A stretch of DNA of 64,000 nt from Marinoscillum furvescens DSM 4134 (GCF_003386095.1 NZ_QREG01000002.1:332223-396222), one strand, 5' to 3'; counted from the first letter of the stretch, positions 54,429-63,429 are shown. Notes: generated by a model not told the origin, from the letters alone. Program-made: numbers and translations.

Positions 54429-54543
54429 TGACTTATTCTATTTACTTTCTCAAACTTAGGTTTTTAGCAAGGCTGCCTTCAGGGGTATTTCTTCAATTGA
54501 AAGGAGGTATTTCTGCATTTTACCACTCTGAAGGCATGAAATG

Positions 54544-57003
54544 CTATAAATTCTCCGGTTGTACGCTGATCACGACAGTACCAGCTTCCAGCCCCGCTGA
54601 TGAGGCAGTGATGGTCAGCTCCCCCGGCTCTGTTGTCGTCTGAACCAGCAGCATGCATTTTCCATTAAATGCTTTTCGCTGATTTGTTTTGTGAGGACTG
54701 AGGTCCAATATATCTCCATTTTCAACCCCAATGATTTTTCCCGGGCCAGCCACCTCAAAATGCACCAGGTGATTCGCATGAGGCACCTCTACTCCTTCAC
54801 TATCGGTGATACTTGCTTCCACAATGATCACATCCGAATTGTTGGGCCTTGCTACTGATCGGTTTAAGCTCAACTGTACAGCTGCTGGCGCTCCGGCACT
54901 TCGATAGGTTTTAGAGAGCAACCTTCCCTCTGCAGTAGTGGCTTCCACACGTAGTTGTCCCTCTTCATAAGGTACCAGCCAGGTCAACTGAAGGTTATCG
55001 TCTATGTGTTTTTTACCCAGTGACACATCATTCAAAAAGAGCTCTGCCGACGCACAGTTGGTGTATACTACTACTGGGATTTCCACCCCTTCTTTGCCTG
55101 GGTGTGTCCAATGAGGCAACATATGGACCATGGGCTCATCTGCCCAAATGCTTTGGTATAAATAGTAACTATCGGTGGGAAATCCTGCCAAATCGATCAC
55201 ACCAAAGCTCATGGTGCGTGCGGGCCACCCAAACGACTCGCCGAGGTAATCGAAGCCTGTCCAGCGAAAAGCTCCTAAAAACCACGGTTTATCGCGGGTA
55301 GTTTTCCAGTAATCGCGAATGTTCATGCGCACCAGCGAATTATCATAAGATGACTGATAGGTCGGATTCGTACCCGAAAATACTTCCTCATCGGTAAGGT
55401 CTTCTACGTGATAGACTTTGTCTTTGACCTTCTCAAACGTACTGTTGTTTTTAATTTCCCAGGGAGCTGGAAAATCACGCACGCGGTACCAGGTTTTGCT
55501 ACGATACACACCTCTCGTTTGGTAGGAGTGGGTGATTTCCGTACCGATGACGGGCACATCCGAATGGGACTGATGAAAGGATTCCAGCGCCCCTTTCAAC
55601 TCGCCATGACCATTAAAGCCCGCTATATCTGTAGCTGTACCGGCATACCCTCTACCTTGTGTTACGGCTCTCGTCGGGTCCAGCGCTTTCACATGCTCTA
55701 CCAGCATCTGTTGAGTTTCGGGCGTCCAGCCTATGACCTCATTGCCGATGCTCCACATAATCACACTCGGGTGATTTCGATCGCGCTTGATGAAAGTGGT
55801 AAGGTCCTTTTGCCACCACTCTTCAAAGTATAACCCATAGTCATAAGTTGCCTTTTCTTTTTCCCAGCCATCAAAGGCCTCATCCATCACCAAAAATCCC
55901 ATAGAATCGCACATGGCATAAAACTCAGGAGCAAAAGGGTTGTGCGAAGTTCTAATTGCATTACATCCCATAGTTTTTAGCTTTTTGAGCCGATCATAGA
56001 GCACATCTACTGGCACGGCTGCACCTACTGGCCCTGCATCGTGGTGCATACAAACTCCTTTGAGGATGGTTTTTTTGTCATTCAAAAACAATCCTTCTGT
56101 AGAAATGTCCACCTTACGCACTCCGAAAGGAACGGCAACCTCATCTACCATCTGCTCGCCTTGTTGCACACGAATTTCGGCAGTGTATAGTGCTGGGTTC
56201 TCCACAGACCAAAGCGCTGGTTTTAGCAACTCGAAGGATACATCCATTTTAGCAGATGCCAAGGGAGTCTTCTCCTTACCGACCACTTTCCCTTCAGGGT
56301 TTAGCAATACTACGGAGGCTACTAAATCTTCGAAATGTGGATCTCCGGCTACTTCTACCTCCACCGACACCTCTGCCTGCTGAGCGCTCACCGCTGGTGT
56401 CTTGATAAACACTCCCCCTGTAGGTATGTAAGTGGTATTGGTAACAAGCAGGTTTACATGACGATAGATACCCGAACCCGTATACCACCGCCCTGTAGGA
56501 GCACGTTCGTGATCTACCTTTACCGCTATGGTATTCTTACCGGTTGTTAGGTGAGGTGTGAGGTCATATTCGAATCCAAGATATCCATTGGGATAAAACC
56601 CCAGTTTGTAGCCATTGATCCATACGGTGGAGTTGAGGTATACTCCATCGAATTGGATGACCACTCGTTTACCCTTCCAATTGGGGTCATAATCGAAGGT
56701 TTTCCGGTACCAACCAATTCCTGTAGGTAAAAAAGTTCCTGCAATACCCGCCGGATTTAGGCTATCATACCTTCCCTCTATACTCCAGTCGTGTGGCACA
56801 TGAAGCTGGCGCCAGGAGGCATCTTCAAACCCCGGATTACTCGCATCCGGAAAATCACCTAACGCAAATTTCCATTGAAAATCGAAGGGCACCTTAGTCC
56901 TACCTGGGTGGATTTCAGACTGAGCACAAGCTGTGAAAACTAGTGCAGAAAGTATAAAAAAAGCGATGTGGTACATGCGCTTATACCTATTGAAACTTTG
57001 CAT
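54544..57003 (-). CDS. GH2 beta-galactosidase-type glycoside hydrolase, lipoprotein
   Basis: An 819-residue canonical GH2 enzyme with lipobox VFTACAQS. The sugar-binding jelly roll (WRQLHVPHDWSIEGRYD) leads to an immunoglobulin-like domain and the TIM barrel (KGVCMHHDAGPVGAAVP, GCNAIRTSHNPFAPEF). The acid/base is E422 (SIGNEVIGW) and the nucleophile E489 (VIGTEITHS). Two further beta domains follow (DUF4982-like VYTNCASAELFLN and a C-terminal Ig-like domain). It is not a close relative of the three locus-1 GH2 proteins. It is the first gene after the terminator at 57052-57084, so it may head the SusCD transcript. Beta-galactosidase is the best guess; glucuronidase-type activity is not excluded. 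Confidence 0.92.
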   Translation of the reverse strand: MQSFNRYKRMYHIAFFILSALVFTACAQSEIHPGRTKVPFDFQWKFALGDFPDASNPGFEDASWRQLHVPHDWSIEGRYDSLNPAGIAGTFLPTGIGWYRKTFDYDPNWKGKRVVIQFDGVYLNSTVWINGYKLGFYPNGYLGFEYDLTPHLTTGKNTIAVKVDHERAPTGRWYTGSGIYRHVNLLVTNTTYIPTGGVFIKTPAVSAQQAEVSVEVEVAGDPHFEDLVASVVLLNPEGKVVGKEKTPLASAKMDVSFELLKPALWSVENPALYTAEIRVQQGEQMVDEVAVPFGVRKVDISTEGLFLNDKKTILKGVCMHHDAGPVGAAVPVDVLYDRLKKLKTMGCNAIRTSHNPFAPEFYAMCDSMGFLVMDEAFDGWEKEKATYDYGLYFEEWWQKDLTTFIKRDRNHPSVIMWSIGNEVIGWTPETQQMLVEHVKALDPTRAVTQGRGYAGTATDIAGFNGHGELKGALESFHQSHSDVPVIGTEITHSYQTRGVYRSKTWYRVRDFPAPWEIKNNSTFEKVKDKVYHVEDLTDEEVFSGTNPTYQSSYDNSLVRMNIRDYWKTTRDKPWFLGAFRWTGFDYLGESFGWPARTMSFGVIDLAGFPTDSYYLYQSIWADEPMVHMLPHWTHPGKEGVEIPVVVYTNCASAELFLNDVSLGKKHIDDNLQLTWLVPYEEGQLRVEATTAEGRLLSKTYRSAGAPAAVQLSLNRSVARPNNSDVIIVEASITDSEGVEVPHANHLVHFEVAGPGKIIGVENGDILDLSPHKTNQRKAFNGKCMLLVQTTTEPGELTITASSAGLEAGTVVISVQPENL

Positions 57004-57051
57004 GTTTAAATACCTGGTTTGATCAACTGTGTGGCTATTTGTGAAAAAATA

Positions 57052-57084
57052 AGAGAGCCATCCAAATAATCCTGGAGGCTCTCT
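57052..57084 (-). terminator. Intrinsic terminator between the T9SS enzyme and the GH2 gene
   Basis: The stem AGAGAGCC / GGCTCTCT has an inner TCC/GGA pairing. On the minus strand it is followed directly by TTATTTTTT. It lies 12 nt beyond the stop at 57096 and about 50 nt before the GH2 start, so locus 2 is split into at least two transcripts here. Confidence 0.85.
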
Positions 57085-57095
57085 ATGCCAATTTA

Positions 57096-60000
57096 TTATT
57101 CTATGATGAATTTAAAGTTATGAGCGCTACCACCCTGCTTGAATGTAAGCATATACACTCCCTTGCCTAGGTTTTCGGTCTCAAGATATATCAGTCCTTG
57201 CTCCGGTTTTTCCTGCATTCGGCAGTCCATAATACGTCCATTAAGATCCAGCACGGCTATTTCGTATGGGTCCACCCCATTACCCAAAGTGAGCATAATT
57301 TTATCCCCCTGCTTTACGGGATTCGGGTAAAATGATAGTAAGTTGGGGCTCCCCTCATTGCCAGCGAGTCTGGCACCTGCACTCACTTCATTAAATTTCC
57401 ATGAGGTTTTGGAATCCAGGCTCGTTTCTGGCACTGAAAATACTTCCAATTTATCCGAATCTCCATTCCAGGTGATGTCAGTAGCTCTCAGGTAGTAGCC
57501 CGTGCCTTTGTTTTTTAACCTAAAGGTATCTCCAGCTACCATAACGACTTCCCATTGCACAAAATCATCAACATTAGTAGTGGGAACCAGTCGGGTAGCA
57601 TATCCGGCTACTCCTTCTTTGGTTTCCACTTCCGAGACAGATTGTAGTCGCTTGGGACTCCCTTTCCCTTCTATAAAGTAAAAATTCGCTCCCGATACCG
57701 GCACCATTTTCCATTGCACCCAATCTCCGGTCCATTGATCCAGTCCAACATGAAGATCAGTGGCACTCGCCGCAGCAGCTCCAGGCGATGGGTCTGTAGT
57801 AGATGCCTGCTGTAGCCGTGGTGAACCGATAGCTGAAGTATTGTCGATATATGTCCATGAAATGGGCACAGCACCAAGCGTGTCAATCTTCCACTTGGCC
57901 CACGGACCGTTTGAGCTTGTAGGTCCCCCGTGGACGTAGTATGCTGGCAAACTGCTGTTTTGCACTTGATCTGTAGCTCTCACATAGTTGCCAAATTCAT
58001 GATTTTCGATGTAACACTCATCATTACCAGCTTCTTTGAGCCTCCATCTTTTCCAGCTCCCATCTGTGGTAGAGCTGACCGTACGCAATGCCAATCCAGT
58101 GGTATTGCCAATCTGGTCAGTGATGTCGGTCAGCTGAAGGAGGTTTCCATTTTCAGACTGCAAGTTATACCATCCAGATACGGTACTTGGTACAAACTCC
58201 CATTTGGTATAGGCACTACCTACAGCCTCATCAATCAAGCGCACTTCATCTTTCGCGGCATCCGTAGGATCCGGCAGGGTGGTCCATTCCAGGTAGCCTC
58301 CAAGAGACTCGTTTTTTATCGTCACAAAACCAGATGGAGGGGTATCACATGCCTGCCCAACGGGCAAGCCCCCTGCATACAGTTTCACCGTTTTTGCTGT
58401 GAGCGGTTCCAAACTAAAACTCACCTTAAGGTTTGCCGAATCGAGTGTGAGATCTGGATTACTAAGGAGCGTATCTATTCTGATGGCATTTCTATTCGTA
58501 GGACTATTGACCGCATAAATGCTATCTGATCGCAGTACCGTCACCAACGCACTGGCAGTATCAAAAGCTACCGTTGGTAGGTTATTGACGGTAAACTCCG
58601 GTGTATAGACGGTTGTTCCCGAAGGGTTAATAGCAGTAAGGAAGACATATTCACCACCTTCATCGCGCGAGGCATAGGCGATGTATTTCGGCATGGGCTT
58701 AGACACGAAAGTATTGACCGATGTAAGGTTACGGTGTTTCATTGATACCGTAGGTATACTATTGGCCGTAGACTGCAGCGCTATTTTGCCCGTATGCCTG
58801 ATAAAAAACTCCTGAGCCACTCCCATGGAGGTGGTAAATACGCTATCGGGCTGGGCAGCCCCACTATACGAATGACTTTTGATCGAATGCGCCTGGTTGG
58901 TCATAGAAGTTTTATTGAACACCGTAACAGGATGATTGGTATGTCTCCCAAATCGAATGGTCATCCGTTCACTCTCTATCACCTGCTGTAGCGCCCCTAG
59001 TATGGTATATTCTCTCTGATGCTGGGTTACCCCTTGCGCATCAGTAACAGATATATTGGCTCCGGGACCAAAATCTAGTGTGGCATGCTCGCCTACGATG
59101 ATTTCCGTACCGTTCGGTATATGTGTCACTCGCTCTTTGAGATACTCCGCATAAGAAAAATACGCCTTACCCATAAATTCTGTAATGATATCTCCATCAG
59201 CCAGGCCATTCGTTGCATTCTGCAAACTGAACCCTCCATGTATCTGTTCGGCATCTTTTTGCGTGGTATTCAGTTCCCCGCCATCACTGATTACAATATT
59301 GGGGTCGATGTTTTTTAGGGCATTGTGCAAATGAAGGTAGCCATCGTGTGGCCCCGAGGTGTAGTCCATAAAGACGTTGACATTGGCTGGGATTTTTTTT
59401 CCATTTACCCCGTCGCCAAACATGATGAGTCCATCAGATTTTCTAAATACAAACTTCTTGTCATTTGGACCAAAAGCAGACCAAATGGCAGGATCAGCAG
59501 GATCAGTAGTATCTGCAATAAATACAGGTTCGTAAACTTCGTAGTTGGCACTATTCGAATAGTCTGTACCCACTTTGGCATTGCCTACCGTATGAATCGG
59601 AGGAAACAAAGCATAGAAAACTTCGTGACGCACTCCATCCGATTTAAACGTACCGGGAGCATTTTGCTGGCTTTTATTGACCCATCCGCGACCTTTATGT
59701 GCTTTTTGGTTCGTAAATACTACATTACCTCCATTGAGGCCTTTGTCTTTTCTGTTGACATTATCATCCAGATTGAACCCATCACTGGTAAACTGATACC
59801 AAATCAAGTGTTCATCACCACCTAATTCGTTACCAATCTCTACTACCGGCACTTCCACTGGCGCCAACCCAAGGCTGTCTCTTACAGCACCCCAATAAAC
59901 ACCATTTCCATCCAGGTCCTGTGAAGGACCTGCTGTAAGGTATTCGTACAAATCCAGGTGATGCTGCGTGTTGTAGTTGGGACTGAATACAGGAACGATC

Positions 60001-60410
60001 GTCGCTCCAGCTAAGTGTGCCATTTTGATCGCCTCATTTACTCCAAACTGGACACTGGGGTTATCGGGCTCTCCAGTTGGAGTAGATGGATAATTTCTCC
60101 ACATCAGCACCAATTGCTGTGGGCGCTCATCTACAGGTGCTATCGTCTTTTTCCAATCAAACAGGTCAGACACTGTACCTCCAGGAAAACGGATGTTTTC
60201 GAACCCAGCCTGCTCAATAAGCGCCGCAAACTGTGGAGATAGTTCTCCATTTACCAAATGGCCTTCATCTTCAGATATATAATGCCAAACGAGGTTTTCG
60301 CCGGTATTGGCACGCTCGGTAAGCTCCGAAGTAAAGTCATAAGTGACCTGTGCATGCAGGTAAGCCGCACAAACAAAGGCTAGTAATAGTAGTACAAGTT
60401 TCTTCATCAT
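57096..60410 (-). CDS. Large T9SS-secreted protein with unassigned clan-A-like glycosidase domain and beta-trefoil repeats
   Basis: An 1104-residue protein with signal peptide (AAYLHAQ). Residues about 25-460 look like a TIM-barrel glycosidase: ENIRFPGGTVSDLFDWKK near 71-88, VVEIGNELGG with candidate acid/base E195, and IIVGEHATLDF with candidate nucleophile E441. The spacing is enlarged by a long insertion (about 205-350). The pattern recalls GH51, GH39 or GH79-type enzymes, but I cannot place it in a family. A beta-sandwich follows to about 680, then about 690-1020 with repeated WKW/QW and YYLRATD blocks like ricin-type trefoils. A type A sorting domain closes it (LLSFYPNPVKQGDK ... GKGVYMLTFKQ). 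It follows the GH43/GH117-like gene. Confidence 0.8.
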   Translation of the reverse strand: MMKKLVLLLLAFVCAAYLHAQVTYDFTSELTERANTGENLVWHYISEDEGHLVNGELSPQFAALIEQAGFENIRFPGGTVSDLFDWKKTIAPVDERPQQLVLMWRNYPSTPTGEPDNPSVQFGVNEAIKMAHLAGATIVPVFSPNYNTQHHLDLYEYLTAGPSQDLDGNGVYWGAVRDSLGLAPVEVPVVEIGNELGGDEHLIWYQFTSDGFNLDDNVNRKDKGLNGGNVVFTNQKAHKGRGWVNKSQQNAPGTFKSDGVRHEVFYALFPPIHTVGNAKVGTDYSNSANYEVYEPVFIADTTDPADPAIWSAFGPNDKKFVFRKSDGLIMFGDGVNGKKIPANVNVFMDYTSGPHDGYLHLHNALKNIDPNIVISDGGELNTTQKDAEQIHGGFSLQNATNGLADGDIITEFMGKAYFSYAEYLKERVTHIPNGTEIIVGEHATLDFGPGANISVTDAQGVTQHQREYTILGALQQVIESERMTIRFGRHTNHPVTVFNKTSMTNQAHSIKSHSYSGAAQPDSVFTTSMGVAQEFFIRHTGKIALQSTANSIPTVSMKHRNLTSVNTFVSKPMPKYIAYASRDEGGEYVFLTAINPSGTTVYTPEFTVNNLPTVAFDTASALVTVLRSDSIYAVNSPTNRNAIRIDTLLSNPDLTLDSANLKVSFSLEPLTAKTVKLYAGGLPVGQACDTPPSGFVTIKNESLGGYLEWTTLPDPTDAAKDEVRLIDEAVGSAYTKWEFVPSTVSGWYNLQSENGNLLQLTDITDQIGNTTGLALRTVSSTTDGSWKRWRLKEAGNDECYIENHEFGNYVRATDQVQNSSLPAYYVHGGPTSSNGPWAKWKIDTLGAVPISWTYIDNTSAIGSPRLQQASTTDPSPGAAAASATDLHVGLDQWTGDWVQWKMVPVSGANFYFIEGKGSPKRLQSVSEVETKEGVAGYATRLVPTTNVDDFVQWEVVMVAGDTFRLKNKGTGYYLRATDITWNGDSDKLEVFSVPETSLDSKTSWKFNEVSAGARLAGNEGSPNLLSFYPNPVKQGDKIMLTLGNGVDPYEIAVLDLNGRIMDCRMQEKPEQGLIYLETENLGKGVYMLTFKQGGSAHNFKFIIE

Positions 60411-60535
60411 TCAATCTTTTGGTTTACCCAAAGGGACCTAAAAGCCCTAAAATATCTACTGGGTATTTATCCAAAAACGAGGGGGTAAAATAGTATCTGC
60501 GTACAAAAAGCACTTCAATCAGCATTTTTCGAGGT

Positions 60536-61660
60536 TTATTGCTTGGCATCCGTGGTAATCAGCGGAACTGCAATATTCCCGTTTACGCCCTTGTCGGCCA
60601 CAGCCACGTAAAGCATCACCGGACGACCCGACCGGTCTGTGAGTACCCGAGGCTGCTCTAAACGCTCCGGCTTCCAGATCTCGCCATTGGTCAGGGTAAA
60701 CTCTTTTTTCATTAACACCGGCTGGGAAGCCCGCTGCCAGTCCATTCCGTCTACAGAAGTAAACATGGCCAGCGCCCGTTGCCCTAGTACATGACAGACC
60801 ATGTAGTAGCACTTGGCCCGCTGGTCGTACCACATGGATGCATCCTCGGTACGCTTCTCGGCGTACACGGGTTGATTATTAAACTGAAAAGGTCCATCTG
60901 GGCGTTTGGCTCGCCCGACGAATTGAATCTGATGATATTTTCCTTTGCGTGCATCATCTGATTTCATAATCATGAGGTATTGTCCATCCTGGTAGACCAC
61001 CGTGGGATTGTCCGTGATGTTGCTACACCTTTCACAATCTTCAGGAACAGCCACAGGGCTCGCCACCCGCACAAATGGCCCGTTGGGATGCTCAGCTATA
61101 GCCAGACCCAGACGCTGCGTATTGCGGATAAGGTCCCAGTTATCCCTGTTGTCCAGCCATGACTGAGATGGGTAAGGGCTACCCGGATATTCGGGAAATT
61201 TGCCACGAAGGTCACAAGATTGATAATAAAGCAGCAGTTTACCTTCAGCCATCACCGCAAATTGACTGTGAACATCTACAATGTCCCACCCTTGCTCATT
61301 ACGGTTTGAAAGCACTACACTTACATCTTCGAAAGGCCCCTCGGGGTTTTCTGAAACGGCATGGACTGATTCCGAATTAGTCAGCCAGCGCTTATGATTC
61401 CCCAGCCAGCGCGAATAATAGGCGTGATACAGACCATCCTCCCATTGTATGACCGAACGATCCCAAATTCTGTAGTTTTCATCCACAAGGACATTGGCTC
61501 TTCGTCTCCGTTCCAGAAATGCCATCTTCACATCAGGGTCTAGCGGTTGGGGGATAATCTGTAGTGACTCACCTCCTGACCGGGCATCCGAAAACTGTGC
61601 AGCAGATGGCTGTATGATGAATACCACAAGCAATAGACAAATTGGCACAAGCTTTTTCAT
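60536..61660 (-). CDS. GH43/GH117-like five-bladed propeller glycosidase, secreted
   Basis: A 374-residue secreted protein (signal IIQPSAAQ) with repeated propeller-blade patterns. These include RIWDRSVIQWEDGLYHAYYSRW, GWDIVDVHSQFAVMAEGKLLLYYQS, NITDNPTVVYQDGQYLMIMK, EDASMWYDQRAKCYYMVCH and RLEQPRVLTDRSGRPVMLYVA. Acidic candidates are D67, D127 or D130 and E272/D273. This fits the clan F or GH117-like furanosidase and exo-galactosidase fold. GH43 exo-beta-1,3-galactanase or 3,6-anhydro-galactosidase activities are options, but the sequence is not close enough to decide. It is the first gene of locus 2 in transcription order, 125 nt before the T9SS enzyme. Confidence 0.75.
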   Translation of the reverse strand: MKKLVPICLLLVVFIIQPSAAQFSDARSGGESLQIIPQPLDPDVKMAFLERRRRANVLVDENYRIWDRSVIQWEDGLYHAYYSRWLGNHKRWLTNSESVHAVSENPEGPFEDVSVVLSNRNEQGWDIVDVHSQFAVMAEGKLLLYYQSCDLRGKFPEYPGSPYPSQSWLDNRDNWDLIRNTQRLGLAIAEHPNGPFVRVASPVAVPEDCERCSNITDNPTVVYQDGQYLMIMKSDDARKGKYHQIQFVGRAKRPDGPFQFNNQPVYAEKRTEDASMWYDQRAKCYYMVCHVLGQRALAMFTSVDGMDWQRASQPVLMKKEFTLTNGEIWKPERLEQPRVLTDRSGRPVMLYVAVADKGVNGNIAVPLITTDAKQ

Positions 61661-61920
61661 GTATTCCTAATTATTTATATGAATGTCTAACGACAAGTTA
61701 CACCCACTTTCAGATGGCCTTGTAAAGTAGCTTTGCCGATTACATGACTCACTTAGCAGCACACTACCAGAAAATATCAACTGAAAACTAGCGCTCAAAA
61801 TCGCAATTCAAGCAACAAAGCACACGGAGATACGCCTTCCAGGTATCCCCTTAAAAAAATACTAAGGCAAAGGTGAGAAGTATAGCGCTTCATCTAGTGG
61901 GTAAAGTAATTGAAAAAAGG
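61661..61920. other. Leader region of locus 2
   Basis: Non-coding leader upstream of the GH43/GH117-like gene. TAGCGCT (61883-61889) is shared with the region just beyond the hybrid-regulator 3' end (43902-43908). No clear promoter motif was found. Confidence 0.4.
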
Positions 61921-61987
61921 GTGTAAAGTCGTATTTATGCCATTGTACACCTAGAGTGCCGCCTGGTGTGCCTTGTAATCACCTGGG
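61921..61987 (-). pseudogene. Scar of a second hybrid-regulator 3' end
   Basis: This 67-bp stretch matches 43918-43984, the last codons and the downstream sequence of the hybrid regulator, at 57 of 67 positions by eye with no gaps. On the minus strand it still encodes PGDYKAHQAAL followed by TAG, against PSDYKAHKAGL in the intact gene. Upstream of that (above 61987) the similarity stops. It is a remnant of a deleted or recombined HTCS paralogue. Confidence 0.8.
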
Positions 61988-62127
61988 GGCGGATGCTCAT
62001 AAATTGTTTGCCGAGATTCAATGCACTTATGCGCGACTATCGCCAGGGCAAGCTTTTATGCTCGTTTGTAATTTTACACTCCTCCAGTACTCAAACCTGC
62101 CTATGCCGGCAGACATGGCAGGCTTCT

Positions 62128-62609
62128 GTGTTGACGTGGGGGAAAGTTGCCTGCCTCGCCGGTCCGTGGCGTTTTGGCGAAAGGTTCCTGCGTTGAGACG
62201 GAAGGTAGTCGCGTTCAGGCGGAAGGTCTCTGCGTTGACAGGGAAGATAGTTGCGTAGAAGCGGAAGGTAGTCGCGTTAAGACGAAAGGTAGTCGCGTTG
62301 ATGTGGGGAATAGTTGCGTTCACCCGGAAGGTAGTCGCGTTTAGGTGGAAGGTAGTTGCGTTCACCCGGAAGCTAGTTGCGTTGAGGTGGAAGATTCCTG
62401 TGTTGACATGGTGGATAGTCGCGTTGAGGTGGAAGGCAGTCGCGCTCAGGCGGTGGAGGCCTGCGTTCGTACGGAAGGTTTCTGCGTTGACAGGGAAGGT
62501 AGTTGCGTTAAGACGGAAGGCAGTCGCGTTCAGGCGGAAGGTTTCTACCTGCCTCGCCGGTAGGCGGGCGGTGAGGTAGTGAACAGCTACCTACCTCGCC
62601 GAAAGGCGG
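62128..62609. repeat. 21-bp tandem repeat array, 23 units, with three in-phase palindromic units
   Basis: The stretch divides exactly into 23 units of 21 bp, one of them 20 bp. Palindromic units are number 2 (62149-62169, decayed in its right half), 21 (62547-62567) and 23 (62589-62609), all in phase. Some ordinary units are identical to those in the array at 33740-34284, for example units 4 and 14 here and units 7 and 4 there. The minus strand encodes a loose heptad NATTFRL. It sits upstream of locus 2, just as the other array sits upstream of the GH30-RICIN gene. Confidence 0.9.
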
Positions 62610-62715
62610 GGGTTGTACTTCATGGCCATCTTTTAAAACCTAACCTACAATGATATTGTGGTTTCAGTGGTGTTGTACATCAAGAAGCCCGCTCTAGAAG
62701 CATCAGTACCAAAAA

Positions 62716-62746
62716 AAATGCCCAACAGGATACCTGCGGGCATTTT
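62716..62746 (-). terminator. Intrinsic-terminator hairpin, second copy
   Basis: AAAATGCCC pairs perfectly with GGGCATTTT, with an inner CAGG-ATA-CCTG stem, and a T8 run follows on the minus strand. It is almost identical to the hairpin at 40676-40708, but here no gene ends next to it; the nearest upstream stop is at 63013. Confidence 0.75.
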
Positions 62747-62747
62747 A

Positions 62748-62797
62748 GGCTTGCCTCTCTTTCTATCACCTCATCAAACCATCTAAGGAGGCAAGCC
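62748..62797. repeat. Inverted repeat adjoining the hairpin
   Basis: GGCTTGCCTC (62748-62757) and GAGGCAAGCC (62788-62797) are perfect inverted repeats separated by 30 nt. It has no counterpart beside the 40676 hairpin. Confidence 0.5.
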
Positions 62798-63012
62798 ACT
62801 TCACTATGAAAAACCTGTAGCAAAGATGCCGCCCACCCGAACCATTAGCGAAGATTACTCGATGTACCAGCCAGCTTTCACGCCTAATGGCTACTATAGA
62901 CGATAAACACGAGAATTTAGAGACAAATCCCGAAGTTCCTATTGTAAGCTTCCCTCCTTGTCAGAATCACTGATTAGCACGGATTATTGGATAGCACGGA
63001 TTAATGACTACT

Positions 63013-63429
63013 TCATAGTACAAGACGTTTAAAGGTTAGACTTTTACGGCCAAAGTTGATCAGCAGTCCTACCTCCGGCTTGTATGCTTTGAGATAATTC
63101 AATGCTTGAGCCAGATGCACGTCTTGAAGCTCGATAACAGCTTTGAGCTCTACCAAAACTTTTCCCTCCACCACAAAGTCTGCTCTTCTCGTAACAATAG
63201 GATCAGGCAGGTCCTTATAAAATATGTCTTGTTCGATCTCCCGCTCAAACTCCAATTTACGCTGAGCCATTTCCCATGCCAAGGCACGTTGATAAATCAC
63301 TTCCCACAGCGGCGGACCATGAAATCCATTAACCAAAAATCCATGCACGTCAAATGCAGCGCCAATTATCTTCTCTGATATGTCTTTATATTTCAGTTCA
63401 GCCATTTGAATCCGGGAACGGGTATTCAT
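63013..63429 (-). CDS. GxxExxY family protein
   Basis: A 138-residue protein of the GxxExxY family, common in Bacteroidota and of uncertain function. It is related to PD-(D/E)xK nuclease folds and annotated by similarity to eukaryotic Iron-regulated-like proteins. Recognisable are ISEKIIGAAFDVHG, the family signature in altered form (PPLWEVIYQRALAWEM), ADFVVEGKVLVELKAV (nuclease-like D and E-x-K) and LNYLKAYKPEVGLLINFG with the C-terminal LTFKRLV. The loop before the signature is longer and unusual (FLVNGFHGPP) where a Gly-Pro-Gly-Leu turn is normal. Its DNA contains CAGCGGCGGACC, also present at 30647-30658. An ATG at 63405 (MAELKYKD) is an alternative start. Confidence 0.85.
   Translation of the reverse strand: MNTRSRIQMAELKYKDISEKIIGAAFDVHGFLVNGFHGPPLWEVIYQRALAWEMAQRKLEFEREIEQDIFYKDLPDPIVTRRADFVVEGKVLVELKAVIELQDVHLAQALNYLKAYKPEVGLLINFGRKSLTFKRLVL

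Larger units (their letters stand above)
62610..63012. other. Gap between 21-bp array and GxxExxY gene
   Basis: Holds the repeated terminator hairpin (62716-62746), an adjoining 10-bp inverted repeat, and the 12-bp direct repeat TAGCACGGATTA (62975-62986 and 62992-63003). No gene is seen. Confidence 0.5.

Noticed and set aside
62027..62365. Minus-strand protein with NATTFRL heptads
   Set aside because: The frame is produced by the 21-bp period, which is open on both strands. It has no signal, no ribosome site and a junk-like C-terminus, so I treat it as repeat DNA.
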